Source: Eggerthellaceae bacterium
GTDB lineage: Bacteria > Actinomycetota > Coriobacteriia > Coriobacteriales > Eggerthellaceae
Length of the DNA stretch: 42,961 bases
Reading direction: 5' to 3'
Assembly (NCBI GenBank): GCA_009782615.1
Contig: WRIS01000010.1
Span: 1-42,961 of the forward strand
Shown in pieces: positions 15,323 through 24,428 of the stretch. How positions within the stretch are numbered: position 1 is the stretch's first letter; every line of letters begins with the position of its first letter. Under the pieces are notes generated by a model. That model saw only the letters and a program-made list of their open reading frames with translations. It searched no databases and had not been told where the DNA came from. Made by a program: the position numbers and the translations under genes.

Positions 15323-16195
15323 CTATTGGTTGGGAATGTTTTGAACAGGAACTTGTTGCTGCTGTTCAAAAGGCATGGGGTCATCTTTCCCGCGCCATAA
15401 CGGCACGTTGAACTGCCACGTCCAATAACCCAAAGCCCGCGCCACGAGCGCTTGGAGCCACATCGCAAGAACCATAATAGGAAACATGAACACGAGAAGG
15501 AAGACAATCATCCCCAGAAAATAACCTACTACATAGCCTGGATCAGCGCCGATTCCTGCCAGCGTTAGCCCCATTGCTGCAGCCACAAGAACAATTCCGA
15601 TAACAACAATGATAGTCGCGATAAAACCAATAATGAAACCAATAAGAATAGACATGCCTAGTATCTTAAAGATTCCTTTGGGGTCTTTTCTAATCATCGC
15701 CCAAATCTTTTTCAGCTGAAAACCAGGGGAAAGCTGTCCGTAGATACTGATTCTCATTGATCCCACCCAGATGAAAAACGAAACAAAAATCGTCACTGCT
15801 ATATATACCAGGTTTATAAGAAGACTGAAAATACTGACGGCTGCCAACGCCCCCGTATCTATGGCATAAGGGTCAGCGGCACTTAAACCCAAACTAGGAA
15901 TCACTATCAAGGCATAGTAGATCATCAGCGGAATGAAAGAGAGCACCCAGGACAGAAGCAGGATATAAAAACCGCGCTCGTAGAGTTTTCCGTCCTCGTT
16001 CCCAAAAATCTGTTTGGGCATAGGAGCGTTGATGCCCCAGGCAACATCGCGTGCCCAACCATAGAGATAGCCACCCACCACAATGGTGCCGAAAATCGGA
16101 ATAAACGAAACAAGCGTCAAAAGACACAGTTTGCCAATCCAATAGGGGGTACTTTTAATGTCGTTAAACGCAGTTTTGAAATACTCGATTTGCAT
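15323..16195 (-). CDS. DUF4013-family polytopic membrane protein
   Basis: 290 residues, about six to seven transmembrane helices ('LCLLTLVSFIPIFGTIVVGG', 'ILLLSWVLSFIPLMIYYALI', and two helix pairs near 180-265). The opening 'YFKTAFNDIKSTPYWIGKL' with the 'GGYLYGWARDVAWG' segment is typical of DUF4013. The ATG at 16195 was chosen over the in-frame GTG at 16204, since AGGAAGG is better spaced from it. The C-terminus is a Gln-rich cytoplasmic tail. Function is unknown. It is transcribed as a single gene. Confidence 0.8.
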   Translation of the reverse strand: MQIEYFKTAFNDIKSTPYWIGKLCLLTLVSFIPIFGTIVVGGYLYGWARDVAWGINAPMPKQIFGNEDGKLYERGFYILLLSWVLSFIPLMIYYALIVIPSLGLSAADPYAIDTGALAAVSIFSLLINLVYIAVTIFVSFFIWVGSMRISIYGQLSPGFQLKKIWAMIRKDPKGIFKILGMSILIGFIIGFIATIIVVIGIVLVAAAMGLTLAGIGADPGYVVGYFLGMIVFLLVFMFPIMVLAMWLQALVARALGYWTWQFNVPLWRGKDDPMPFEQQQQVPVQNIPNQ

Positions 16196-16253
16196 ATGAT
16201 GCACCTTCCTGCCACCTACTGAAGCCGCTTATTGAATACTGTCACTATAAATG

Positions 16254-16282
16254 AAAAAAGGGAGCTTGACACTCCCTTTTTT
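16254..16282. terminator. Terminator of the rplJ-rplL operon
   Basis: AAAAAAGGGAG (16254-16264) pairs perfectly with CTCCCTTTTTT (16272-16282) around CTTGACA. On the minus strand the U run follows the stem, about 60 bases beyond the rplL stop. Confidence 0.9.
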
Positions 16283-16341
16283 ATTCGCTAGTTCATAATC
16301 TCACAGGTCAACCAAAACCAGCGAGGGTTGAAAAATCTAAA

Positions 16342-16725
16342 CTACTTCAAAGAGATTGCAGCGCCTGCCTCTTCGAGCTTCGCCTTGAGTTCTTCTGCCT
16401 TGTCCTTGGCAACGCCTTCCTGAATAGGAGCTGGAGCGCCTTCGACCAAGTCCTTTGCTTCTTTCAAGCCAAGACCAGTGATCTCGCGAACAACTTTGAT
16501 AACTGAAATCTTGTTGTCGCCAAAGCCTTCGAGAACAACATCGAAATCGGTTTTCTCTTCAGCAGCGCCACCACCGTCTCCGCCTGCAGCGGGAGCCGCA
16601 GCAACAGCAACAGGAGCAGCCGCTGAAACACCAAATACTTCTTCCAATTCTTTGACGAGCTCAGAAAGCTCGAGTGCAGGCATTGCCTTTAATGCCTCTA
16701 CAATTTCTTCACGTTTAATAGCCAT
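16342..16725 (-). CDS. rplL: Ribosomal protein L7/L12
   Basis: 127 residues of the usual length. The N-terminal dimerisation domain ('[20 protein letters not shown]') is joined by an Ala/Gly hinge to the C-terminal factor-binding domain ('[20 protein letters not shown]', '[14 protein letters not shown]'). It forms the ribosomal stalk with L10 and recruits the translational GTPases. It follows rplJ by 120 bases with a good ribosome site (AAAAGGAG). Confidence 0.98.
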   Translation of the reverse strand: MAIKREEIVEALKAMPALELSELVKELEEVFGVSAAAPVAVAAAPAAGGDGGGAAEEKTDFDVVLEGFGDNKISVIKVVREITGLGLKEAKDLVEGAPAPIQEGVAKDKAEELKAKLEEAGAAISLK

Positions 16726-16845
16726 GGTAAAACTCCTTTTCTTATGTTCGGCACCTCATGCCGACCTTTGTTTTTTGTCGTTGGCGGCTCATACCTTTTG
16801 GTACGGATGCCGCTATCGGGCAACTACGCTGCCCTTATGCCGCGG

Positions 16846-17367
16846 TCAAGCAGCAGGCTTTTGTTCTGCAATCTGCGAAACGCAGCGTGCAAATGATTCC
16901 ATCGGTCCGTTGAGTACCCGAACGATTTGACCCATGGGGTTGATGATGGTGCCAAGCAGTTTGGCGATAAGCTCTTCGCGTGAAGGCAGCGAAGCAACTG
17001 CTTCGACCTTTTCGGCGCTGAGAAACATACCGTCCATCATGCCTCCCTTAACCGAAAGGTTCTTGTTTGTTTTCGCAAACGTCTTCAAAGCCTTTGCTGA
17101 AGCAACGGGGTCTTCACCCGTAAACACAAACGCCGAAGGACCTTCCAAAATTTCGTCAAGCGAGGGTAGTCCGAGGTCAGCTAATGCAAGATGCATCAAG
17201 GTATTTTTGTAGACCTTGATACAAGCGTCAGATTCACGAATGGCGTTGCGCAGGTTTTGGATTTCTTTTACGGAAAGTCCGCGATAATCCACCACCCACA
17301 ACGCACCGATATCCGCTAAATCTTCCTTAATCTTTGCGACTGTCTCAAGATTTTGCTTGTTGGGCAT
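16846..17367 (-). CDS. rplJ: Ribosomal protein L10
   Basis: 173 residues. 'LWVVDYRGLSVKEIQNLRNA' is the RNA-binding N-terminal domain, and the C-terminal helix that binds L7/L12 dimers follows ('GQIVRVLNGPMESFARCVSQ'). L10 anchors the stalk on 23S rRNA and represses its own operon by binding the leader RNA upstream. AAAGGAGGTGTAAGGA precedes the ATG. Confidence 0.98.
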   Translation of the reverse strand: MPNKQNLETVAKIKEDLADIGALWVVDYRGLSVKEIQNLRNAIRESDACIKVYKNTLMHLALADLGLPSLDEILEGPSAFVFTGEDPVASAKALKTFAKTNKNLSVKGGMMDGMFLSAEKVEAVASLPSREELIAKLLGTIINPMGQIVRVLNGPMESFARCVSQIAEQKPAA

Positions 17368-17438
17368 TATTCCTTACACCTCCTTTTCTCAAAAACTCAC
17401 GTTCCGCCCCGAATAGTGGAGGGGATCGTTAAGCCTTC

Positions 17439-17565
17439 AAAAAAAGAAACGACCCCTTCTGCAAAAGACAGAAGGAGCCGTAAAGCATAACAATTCTTTA
17501 CAACCACCTCGGCAGGCCGCTTGCGCGATTAAACCTTTCGGTACCGACTGTCTAGGGCAGCGGAA
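17439..17565 (-). promoter_or_regulatory. L10 leader with attenuator hairpin
   Basis: On the minus strand the stretch from about 17560 to 17502 contains the L10-binding pattern: GACAGTCGGTACC, a kinked stem with GGTTTAAT, GCGCAAGC and the invariant TGCCGAGGT. It is followed by an intrinsic terminator, CCTTCTG (17475-17469) with CAGAAGG (17461-17455), then TTTCTTTTTTT. Excess L10 or L10-L12 would favour the terminator. This is the classic L10_leader arrangement. Confidence 0.85.
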
Positions 17566-17628
17566 CTATTTTCATAGCCCATACATTCTAAAAGAGTATT
17601 CCCAAATGTCAAGCGCCCTTCATCATTG

Positions 17629-17692
17629 TGTCCGTCACCTGTGGATTTTCAATTGTGTCCACCGTGTCCACCGCCCCCGTCATTACAGGCAC
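17629..17692. other. Short intergenic with GTGTCCACC words
   Basis: GTGTCCACC occurs twice in 17653-17672 (…TTGTGTCCACCGTGTCCACCGCCCCC) and TGTGTCCGTCACC just before; the same word follows the hairpin at 12967-12990. No gene is visible. Confidence 0.4.
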
Positions 17693-19558
17693 CTACGGGG
17701 TCTTTGAGGTGATTTCAGCTGCAGCATAAACCTCTTCAACGTCGAAATAGGTAAACGCAATCGAATCCCCCACCTGATACACGACAATTTCAAGCAAGCC
17801 AGGCAACGCAAAATCATAGATGGTGCTATCCCCCTCAAGGCGCACGTAGAAGTGAGAATTGCCGTCGACAACCGCCTGAGCGATATGGGAAATCGTACCA
17901 CTCGCTTCAAGAGTGCCTGCTTGAACGGCGCCGTCTTCTTCCGTCAACACCCCATTGGTGATAAGCAACTGCGTATAAGCCTTTTGACAAGCACTTACCG
18001 TATCGGCAACCGCAACATTTTGATAGCGCTTGATATCGAGCATCGCATACATCTTCACCAGCCCCGCGTCATCTTTGAGCGCCATGAAATAAGTCGGTTG
18101 ATTGTTGATGTTGAGCAGCAAGGGGAAGGTTGCATGATAGCGCAGATGCTGCACCTGCCCTTCGGCAGAATTCATCGCCGAATCTTCCGTAGCACCAGCA
18201 ACCGCATAGAAGTGCGATTGTGCCGTGCGCTGATTCACCAGCACAAACCCGACAATCGAATTATCTGCCGTAGCGGAAGTCACGCCAGAATAAACCCACA
18301 CATCATCGTCTTTAGCAATGTAGTTATAGCCGACCTGCCCACCCGTTCCTGGTGTCGTTTGCACCACGCCTTGTTGTCCAAGCCACGAATTCAGCCAGCC
18401 ACTCATATAGGCACCGCTCCAGTTGTATTGCTGAATAAGCAGTTCAGGCGGGTACACGCGGTCGACCCACTGAGGACATTCCTCAACAGGAATATCAAGG
18501 CACTCCCCCGTGGTGGCATCGCACATAATGACGCGCGAAATGGTTTGTCCACCGAAAAGCCCGATGGTGAACTTCTTCACGGGACAAATCCACCAGGGAT
18601 TTCCTTCATCATCAATTTCGAAGGACTTCTGGTCAAACATGTAGAAGGGGTATTTCAACTGTATATAACGGTCGATATTGCGTCCCAGCGGTTCGGACGT
18701 TGAATACAAAATACCTCTGCCGCCTTCATCAAGCTTCACAATATTGGTATCCTGCGTGGTCATGTTTACCAGCACATACGCAGGAATACCGTTTTGGCGA
18801 TTCGCCCACCACTTAAAGATGTCGGCATAACCCAGAGGGCTTACGCGAACAGGAATATTGTTATAGTTGATTTGACTGTACAAAGGAGAGATTTCGAACT
18901 GGCTCACGTATTCAGGGATGGTGCCCATGGTTCGGTTTCCCAAAAGCGCCGCTGAATTACGGTCGATAATAGGAACTTCAGAATAGTTGACTTCTTTGAT
19001 ATCTTCAGCGAAATCAAGATGGTCAGTTTGTAAAACATGGGCGAATTTTTCGGCATTGCCAGGAAAAATCGGCATCGAGCCAATCCAACCAAGGATACCC
19101 ACTAAAACAATCGCAACGGGAACATAGGAAAGCCCTTTGAAAACCTTCGCTTTGTTTGCATTGCGCTTTACCTTCGGAGTTCCCTTTTCATAGGTCTGGC
19201 GACGCACATGAAAGAACATGAACAAGGGCAACAGGATGAAAATGGTGATGAAGTACCACATGTCGGAACTATGGATATTGATGGGCGGATGGAACCACCA
19301 ATAACAACCCGCGATAACCAACAAAAACACCAGCGCAGCAATAATCAAAGCGCGCTTTCCCCATTGCGCCATCTTGTCACCGAAAGGAATGACTACCTCA
19401 GGGCGCACGGGTTCATCCGTCCCGCCCCCCTTTGACGAGGTACTTTTTTCGTCTTTTCCGTCTTTGGCGTCAGATGCGGAATCCGCGCCTTTATCGTAAT
19501 CAGCACCCGATTGCTTGAGCGCCTCCAACAATGCTTCTAACCCTGTTTTTTCTGCCAC
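17693..19558 (-). CDS. Large membrane-anchored protein of unknown function
   Basis: 621 residues. An acidic, low-complexity N-terminus (residues 20-50, Ser/Asp/Lys/Gly-rich) precedes three transmembrane helices: 'ALIIAALVFLLVIAGCYWWF', 'MWYFITIFILLPLFMFFHV' and 'YVPVAIVLVGILGWIGSMPI'. The remaining 430 residues should lie outside or in a compartment facing the wall and are rich in Tyr, Trp and beta-strand patterns ('GNPWWICPVKKFTIGLFGG', 'YLNINNQPTYFMALKDDAG'-like segments). I recognise no catalytic motif. Relatives of this overall plan occur as hypothetical proteins in Clostridia and Coriobacteriia. It lies between L10 leader DNA and acnA, 91 bases from the acnA stop, and might share its transcript. 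Confidence 0.7.
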   Translation of the reverse strand: MAEKTGLEALLEALKQSGADYDKGADSASDAKDGKDEKSTSSKGGGTDEPVRPEVVIPFGDKMAQWGKRALIIAALVFLLVIAGCYWWFHPPINIHSSDMWYFITIFILLPLFMFFHVRRQTYEKGTPKVKRNANKAKVFKGLSYVPVAIVLVGILGWIGSMPIFPGNAEKFAHVLQTDHLDFAEDIKEVNYSEVPIIDRNSAALLGNRTMGTIPEYVSQFEISPLYSQINYNNIPVRVSPLGYADIFKWWANRQNGIPAYVLVNMTTQDTNIVKLDEGGRGILYSTSEPLGRNIDRYIQLKYPFYMFDQKSFEIDDEGNPWWICPVKKFTIGLFGGQTISRVIMCDATTGECLDIPVEECPQWVDRVYPPELLIQQYNWSGAYMSGWLNSWLGQQGVVQTTPGTGGQVGYNYIAKDDDVWVYSGVTSATADNSIVGFVLVNQRTAQSHFYAVAGATEDSAMNSAEGQVQHLRYHATFPLLLNINNQPTYFMALKDDAGLVKMYAMLDIKRYQNVAVADTVSACQKAYTQLLITNGVLTEEDGAVQAGTLEASGTISHIAQAVVDGNSHFYVRLEGDSTIYDFALPGLLEIVVYQVGDSIAFTYFDVEEVYAAAEITSKTP

Positions 19559-19649
19559 AACATATTCCTTTCCTTATATCGTATCGGCTTTGTTCGCCGT
19601 ATCGGTTCTCTTATTAGTTCGCGCGCTGATTCAGGCACAATTCCCCGCG

Positions 19650-22334
19650 TTAGTTTTTCGCAAGGTTGCGTACCACGTAGGGAAGAATGCCTCCCTGAGC
19701 ATAATAGTATCCTTCGGTCGGTGTGTCGATGCGCACGACTGCTTCAAATTCGGTAGCAGAGCCGTCCTTTGCCACCGCGCTTACCGCTACCTTGGCAGGA
19801 TTGGGAAGTCCTTGGGAAAAATCGATTGCAGCAATGCTGATGCGCTCGCTTCCGTCAAGCCCAAGACTCTGAGCGTTGTGCCCTTCCTCAAACTGAAGCG
19901 GCAATATGCCCATGCCGATAAGGTTGGAGCGATGGATGCGCTCGAAACTTTCAGCAAACACCGCACGAACGCCGAGCAATGCAGGTCCCTTTGCCGCCCA
20001 GTCCCGCGAAGAGCCGCTTCCATACATCTTGCCCGCTAACACCACCGAAGCGATGCCTTGCGTGCGATAATTTTCAGCCGCATCAAAGATGCTCGTTAGT
20101 TCCTCTGCTTCAAAATCGTAAGTCCAACAGCCCTTTTTGTCGCCCGCAAGTTTGTTGTGAAGCTTGATGTTGGCGAACGTGCCGCGCATCATAACTTCAT
20201 GGTTGCCGCGACGCGCACCATAGGTGTTAAAATCAGCGTCGACAACTCCCCGCTGCCGCAAATAACCTGCGGCGGGCGAATCAGCAGCAATCGAACCTGC
20301 GGGGCTAATATGGTCGGTGGTGATGAAGTCACCCAAACTCACCAATACCCGCGCATTTTCGATTCTTGACAAAGGCACAGCCTGCATCTGCATTCCTTCA
20401 AGATAGGGCGCAAAACGCACGTAGGTTGAATGTGCATCCCAATCAAAGGTGGCACTGGCGCTCACTTCGATGGCTTGCCAGGCGTGGTTCCCTTCGAAAA
20501 GGTTTTTGCGTCCCTTTTCGAAAAGAGCCTGCGTTGCGTGATTTTCCAACACCGCTTCGATTTCGGCATTGGTCGGGAAAATGTCTTTGAGGAAAACTTC
20601 TTCACCGTCCGCATCAAAGCCTAAAGCTTGTGTGTCGAAATCGAAATCAAGCGTGCCGACCAAAGAATACGCGACCACCGCAGCAGGTGAAGCAAGGTAG
20701 TTTTGTGAAACATCGGGCGATATGCGCCCTTCAAAATTACGGTTTCCTGAAAGCACGCTTGCCAATTCAATGCGCTCGGCAACAGCTTTCACCTCAGGTA
20801 AAAGAGGACCTGAATTGCCAATACAGCTCATGCAGCCAAAACCGCAGTTATAAAACCCAAGGTGGCGCAAGCCTTCGCCGAGCCCCGCTTCTTCAAGCAA
20901 AAGTTCTGTCGCTTGTGAACCAGGTGCCAAGATGCGCTTGACCCACGGCTTTGCACTAAGGCCTTTGTCGGCAGCGTGTTTGGCAAGCAAGCCGCACGCA
21001 ACCATCATCGCAGGGTCGGTTGCTGTCGTGCAACTGGTCACCGCGGCAATCGCCAAAGCGCCGTGCGAAAGTTCGTATTCGTCTGAGCCGAGGGAGACAG
21101 ACACTGTATCGGTAAGTGAGATATTCCGTTCAGCGCAAATCTCGTCGAAACGCTGTTTCACTTCGCGCCACGCAAAACGGTCATGAGGACGAGAAGGACC
21201 CGCAAGGCAAGCCTCTACACTCGATAAATCGAGTTCCAAGACTTCCGCATAGGTGCGCGGTGGCGCGGCGGGGTCATTCCAGAAGCCTTGCGCTTGAGCA
21301 TAGGTTTTCACGAGTTCAACTTGGCTGTCGCTGCGCCCCGTCAAACGCAGGTAGTCAAGGGTTTTGTCATCAACAGGAAACAGCGTGCAGGTGCAGCCGT
21401 ATTCAGGCGTCATGTTAGCGATGCAGGCACGCTGGGTTGCACTGAGGGCACGAAGACCAGGTCCAAAACATTCCACAAACGCACCAACGACGCCCTTTGC
21501 GCGCAGCATCTGCGCGAACACGAGCGCAACATCCATCGCCGAAACGCCCTTTGCGAGCTTGCCCGTTAGCTTGATGCCGATAACTTTCGGCACCAGCGTG
21601 GTGATTGGTTGCCCCAATGCCGCAGCTTCTGCTTCGATGCCGCCGACGCCCCAGCTGAGCACGCCGATGCCGTTTGCGGTGGTGGTGTGGCTGTCGGTTC
21701 CTACCACCGTATCGAAATAAGCCAAGGGGACGGATTCAACACTTTCACCAGCCGCATCAGATGCCGATGCAACCATAACACCTTGCGCAAATTCCTCAAC
21801 ATTTATTTGATGACAAATTCCCCCACCCGAAGGCACGATGCGAACATTTTCAAACGATTTTTGTGCCCACTTCAAAAAAGTGTAGCGCTCGGTGTTGCGC
21901 TCAAATTCAAGCTTGAGATTCTTTTCCAACGCATCAGCACTACCTGCAAAATCGGCAATGATGGAATGGTCGATGACCAAATCGCAGGGTATTTGCGGGT
22001 TCACCTTTGCGGGGTCTTTGCCCAAAGCCGCCATCGCTTCGCGCATAACGGCGAAATCAACGAAAACAGGAACACCCGTGAAGTCTTGCAGCAACACGCG
22101 CGCAGGGCTGTATGATATTTCATCCCCGACCCGTCCCGCGCTTCCCGCGTCAACGATTGCCGAAACGAAACGCGCCGCTTCTTCATCATCGGTGGCGCAG
22201 CGCAAAACATTTTCAAGCAACACCAATAACGAATAAGGCAGCTTTTCAGCGCCTTTGACCGAAGAAACCGAATAATAGCGATATTCTTGTTCTCCTACGT
22301 TCAATATTTTGTTGACTTCACGACTATCCGACAT
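19650..22334 (-). CDS. acnA: Aconitate hydratase
   Basis: 894 residues, normal for the AcnA/IRP1 class. Cluster ligands are visible: the Cys in 'AVTSCTTATDP', and the CxxC in 'GFGCMSCIGNSGPL'. 'DSHTTTANGIGVLSWGVGGI' binds substrate and 'GSGSSRDWAAKGPALLGVRA' is the swivelling-domain active loop. It interconverts citrate and isocitrate with a [4Fe-4S] cluster. icd lies 123 bases upstream on the same strand, so the pair carries citrate to 2-oxoglutarate, feeding glutamate synthesis in an organism that may lack a full oxidative cycle. GAAAGGACACCG precedes the ATG. Confidence 0.97.
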   Translation of the reverse strand: MSDSREVNKILNVGEQEYRYYSVSSVKGAEKLPYSLLVLLENVLRCATDDEEAARFVSAIVDAGSAGRVGDEISYSPARVLLQDFTGVPVFVDFAVMREAMAALGKDPAKVNPQIPCDLVIDHSIIADFAGSADALEKNLKLEFERNTERYTFLKWAQKSFENVRIVPSGGGICHQINVEEFAQGVMVASASDAAGESVESVPLAYFDTVVGTDSHTTTANGIGVLSWGVGGIEAEAAALGQPITTLVPKVIGIKLTGKLAKGVSAMDVALVFAQMLRAKGVVGAFVECFGPGLRALSATQRACIANMTPEYGCTCTLFPVDDKTLDYLRLTGRSDSQVELVKTYAQAQGFWNDPAAPPRTYAEVLELDLSSVEACLAGPSRPHDRFAWREVKQRFDEICAERNISLTDTVSVSLGSDEYELSHGALAIAAVTSCTTATDPAMMVACGLLAKHAADKGLSAKPWVKRILAPGSQATELLLEEAGLGEGLRHLGFYNCGFGCMSCIGNSGPLLPEVKAVAERIELASVLSGNRNFEGRISPDVSQNYLASPAAVVAYSLVGTLDFDFDTQALGFDADGEEVFLKDIFPTNAEIEAVLENHATQALFEKGRKNLFEGNHAWQAIEVSASATFDWDAHSTYVRFAPYLEGMQMQAVPLSRIENARVLVSLGDFITTDHISPAGSIAADSPAAGYLRQRGVVDADFNTYGARRGNHEVMMRGTFANIKLHNKLAGDKKGCWTYDFEAEELTSIFDAAENYRTQGIASVVLAGKMYGSGSSRDWAAKGPALLGVRAVFAESFERIHRSNLIGMGILPLQFEEGHNAQSLGLDGSERISIAAIDFSQGLPNPAKVAVSAVAKDGSATEFEAVVRIDTPTEGYYYAQGGILPYVVRNLAKN

Positions 22335-22362
22335 CGGTGTCCTTTCCGTTTATATTTTGGTT

Positions 22363-22465
22363 CGCTTCGTTTTTGTTTCGGGCGCTTCGTTTTTGTTTGA
22401 ACCCCTAGGAGATCTCCCGCAAGTTCCCCCTACGAGTTCCCCCCTACAACTTTCCCCCTACAACT
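22363..22465 (-). repeat. Two tandem repeats in the icd-acnA spacer
   Basis: CGCTTCGTTTTTGTTT occurs at 22363-22378 and 22383-22398 (20-bp period). At 22422-22465 a 13- to 15-bp unit (coding strand AAGTTGTAGGGGGA and variants) is repeated about three times; its first copy is the last codons and TAG stop of icd itself. The spacer is thus made largely of recent duplications. Confidence 0.8.
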
Positions 22466-23546
22466 TCGCAATAATGGCATCAGCGTATTCTGCCGTGCCA
22501 ACCGCCCCATCAATAGAACCCGTCAAGGTTCGCTTGATGTCGTAGGTCACGTGCGTACCCTCGCCGAGCACCGCGCGAATTGCGGCAAGAATTCTATCCG
22601 CCGCTTCATCTTCGCCGATGTGGCGCAGCATCAAAATAGCCGACAATATTTCCGCAGTGGGATTCGCCTTATTCTTGCCTGCGTGGATAGGAGCAGAACC
22701 ATGGACAGGCTCAAACACCGCACATTCGGCTCCGATATTCGCCCCAGGAGCAATTCCTAAGCCGCCAATCAGCCCCGCACACAAGTCACTGACAATGTCG
22801 CCATACAGATTCGGAAGCACGAGCACGTCGAAGTTAGCAGGATTGAGCACCAGCCCCATGCAACACGCATCAACGATACGATCCTCAAATTCGATGCGTC
22901 CTTCATATTCTTTTGCAACCTCGCGCGCCTCGCGCAAAAACAGTCCGTCGCTGTGCTTTAAGATATTCGCCTTATGAACCGCGGTTACTTTCTTGCGATT
23001 GTTCTTGAGCGCATATTCGAACGCCCAGCGCACGATGCGCTGCGAACCTGTGACAGAAATCGGCTTGAGTGAAATGCCCGAATCAAGACGTATGGTGCCT
23101 GCACCCTTTTCCTCGCAGAACTTGATGAGCTCTGCCGCCTCCGCGCTTCCCTCTTCAAATTCGATGCCCGCATACAAGTCTTCGGTGTTCTCGCGCACCA
23201 ACACCAGGTCAACATCGCTATAACGCGCACCCGTTCCCTCTATAGAAAACGAGGGACGCAGATTGGTATATAAATCAAGCGCCTTGCGCAGGGCAACGTT
23301 CACGCTGCGAAAACCCGTGCCGACTGGGGTCGTAACTGGTCCTTTGATGGCAACTTTATTCTTCTTAATCGACTCAATAACATAATCGGGCAGCGGGGTG
23401 CCATGTTCATCCATGAGATGAGCGCCAGCGTCAGCAACTTCCCATTCGATATCAACGCCTGTTGCTTCCACTACCCGACACATCGCTGCAACAATTTCAG
23501 GACCAATTCCGTCCCCAGGAATTAACGTCACCGTATGCTTTGCCAT
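22458..23546 (-). CDS. icd: Isocitrate dehydrogenase, probably NAD-dependent
   Basis: 362 residues of the isocitrate/isopropylmalate dehydrogenase family: '[20 protein letters not shown]' at the start, substrate loop '[19 protein letters not shown]' and '[18 protein letters not shown]', metal site '[19 protein letters not shown]', and adenine loop '[18 protein letters not shown]'. The loop lacks the Lys-Tyr pair that fixes NADP in E. coli Icd ('APKYAG' there, 'APIHAG' here), which argues for NAD. The pairing with acnA favours isocitrate over isopropylmalate or homoisocitrate. ATG 23546 follows GAAGGAGGCCGAA; an upstream TTG is less likely. Confidence 0.88.
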   Translation of the reverse strand: MAKHTVTLIPGDGIGPEIVAAMCRVVEATGVDIEWEVADAGAHLMDEHGTPLPDYVIESIKKNKVAIKGPVTTPVGTGFRSVNVALRKALDLYTNLRPSFSIEGTGARYSDVDLVLVRENTEDLYAGIEFEEGSAEAAELIKFCEEKGAGTIRLDSGISLKPISVTGSQRIVRWAFEYALKNNRKKVTAVHKANILKHSDGLFLREAREVAKEYEGRIEFEDRIVDACCMGLVLNPANFDVLVLPNLYGDIVSDLCAGLIGGLGIAPGANIGAECAVFEPVHGSAPIHAGKNKANPTAEILSAILMLRHIGEDEAADRILAAIRAVLGEGTHVTYDIKRTLTGSIDGAVGTAEYADAIIAKL

Positions 23547-23620
23547 TTCGGCCTCCTTCAATCCGTTTGTAGTTTTGTCTCATATTCCATTGAGAAAACG
23601 TATGCCTTCAAACGTATACC

Positions 23621-24223
23621 CTACGATACGTTCTCGATGATTTGTGTGGCGCGGCGCTTGAGCGCCCCCTTGCCGTTTTCGGCATCAAAAGCCATTCTGT
23701 CGGCAAGCGCCTGTTTCGTTGCCGCTGAAATTTTCCCTCGGGAAAAATCGATTACCGCTACAAGCATGTCTTGAAATTCCAAATCGCCGTGGTAGCACTG
23801 AATACCCTCGTCAATCAAGGACCAGAGCTTATCGGAACGGTTCTCGGTGGTTGCCGCCAAACGACAAAGGAAACGCATCGCTGCCAAGCGAACCAGCCCG
23901 CTCTCTTCGTCAAAGAGGGCAGCTTCAGCACCAGGAACTGCCTTTTCACATGCGCGGGAATCAAGGGCAACGAGCAGCGTAAGCATATCGAGACATTCCC
24001 AACGAGTTTGCGCTTCGGGTCGATGAAGGGCATCAATCAGCGCCCCTGTGTGCTCGACCAAAAGGGCAGGATTGTCTTTTGCGACAAGCCCGAGACACGT
24101 TGCGGAATACTGCCGCATACGACGGGACGCTCCGCTTAAATTATCGACTAATTCTTGCAAGGTGGCAGGATCCTCTATTGCACTCTTGGCAAGGTCTTTT
24201 ACGGTTTGGTTCTTTTCACTCAC
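23621..24223 (-). CDS. HEAT-like helical repeat protein, unknown function
   Basis: 200 residues, nearly all helical, with repeated antiparallel helix pairs: 'LQELVDNLSGASRRMRQYSA', 'LIDALHRPEAQTRWECLDML', 'LVRLAAMRFLCRLAATTENR'. The pattern of an Arg-hydrophobic second helix matches HEAT/ARM repeats, so it is probably a protein-binding scaffold. The C-terminus is basic. The start is GTG (GTGAGTGAAAAG) with AGGGAG upstream. The gene is divergent from the CapA-type gene and 74 bases ahead of icd on the same strand; co-transcription is possible but no functional link is evident. Confidence 0.7.
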   Translation of the reverse strand: MSEKNQTVKDLAKSAIEDPATLQELVDNLSGASRRMRQYSATCLGLVAKDNPALLVEHTGALIDALHRPEAQTRWECLDMLTLLVALDSRACEKAVPGAEAALFDEESGLVRLAAMRFLCRLAATTENRSDKLWSLIDEGIQCYHGDLEFQDMLVAVIDFSRGKISAATKQALADRMAFDAENGKGALKRRATQIIENVS

Positions 24224-24397
24224 GCAGCTAACTCCCTTGTCTCCATAGAAAAAACTTTATGCAATTTTTGCTGATGGCTTTCGTAAAGACTTTCAAAAAA
24301 CATCTGAATTGTCGGAAAACCAATATTTTGCTCAGCACTATTATACTCAGACATCGCAAAAGCGCAGAGACCTGTGCAGAATCAACACTAGAAATGG

Positions 24398-24403
24398 TAT
24401 AAT
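24398..24403 (+). promoter_or_regulatory. Extended -10 promoter of the CapA-type gene
   Basis: TGGTATAAT gives an extended -10 (TATAAT at 24398-24403) about 26 bases before the ATG, with no strong -35, as expected for extended -10 promoters. Confidence 0.55.
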
Positions 24404-24428
24404 TAAGAGCCCCGAAAAAGGAAGCTCT

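Noticed and set aside
17852-18703. 283-codon plus-strand frame opposite the large membrane protein
   Set aside because: It is a shadow: rich in His, Arg and Ile as expected from the reverse of a real gene, with no start signal.
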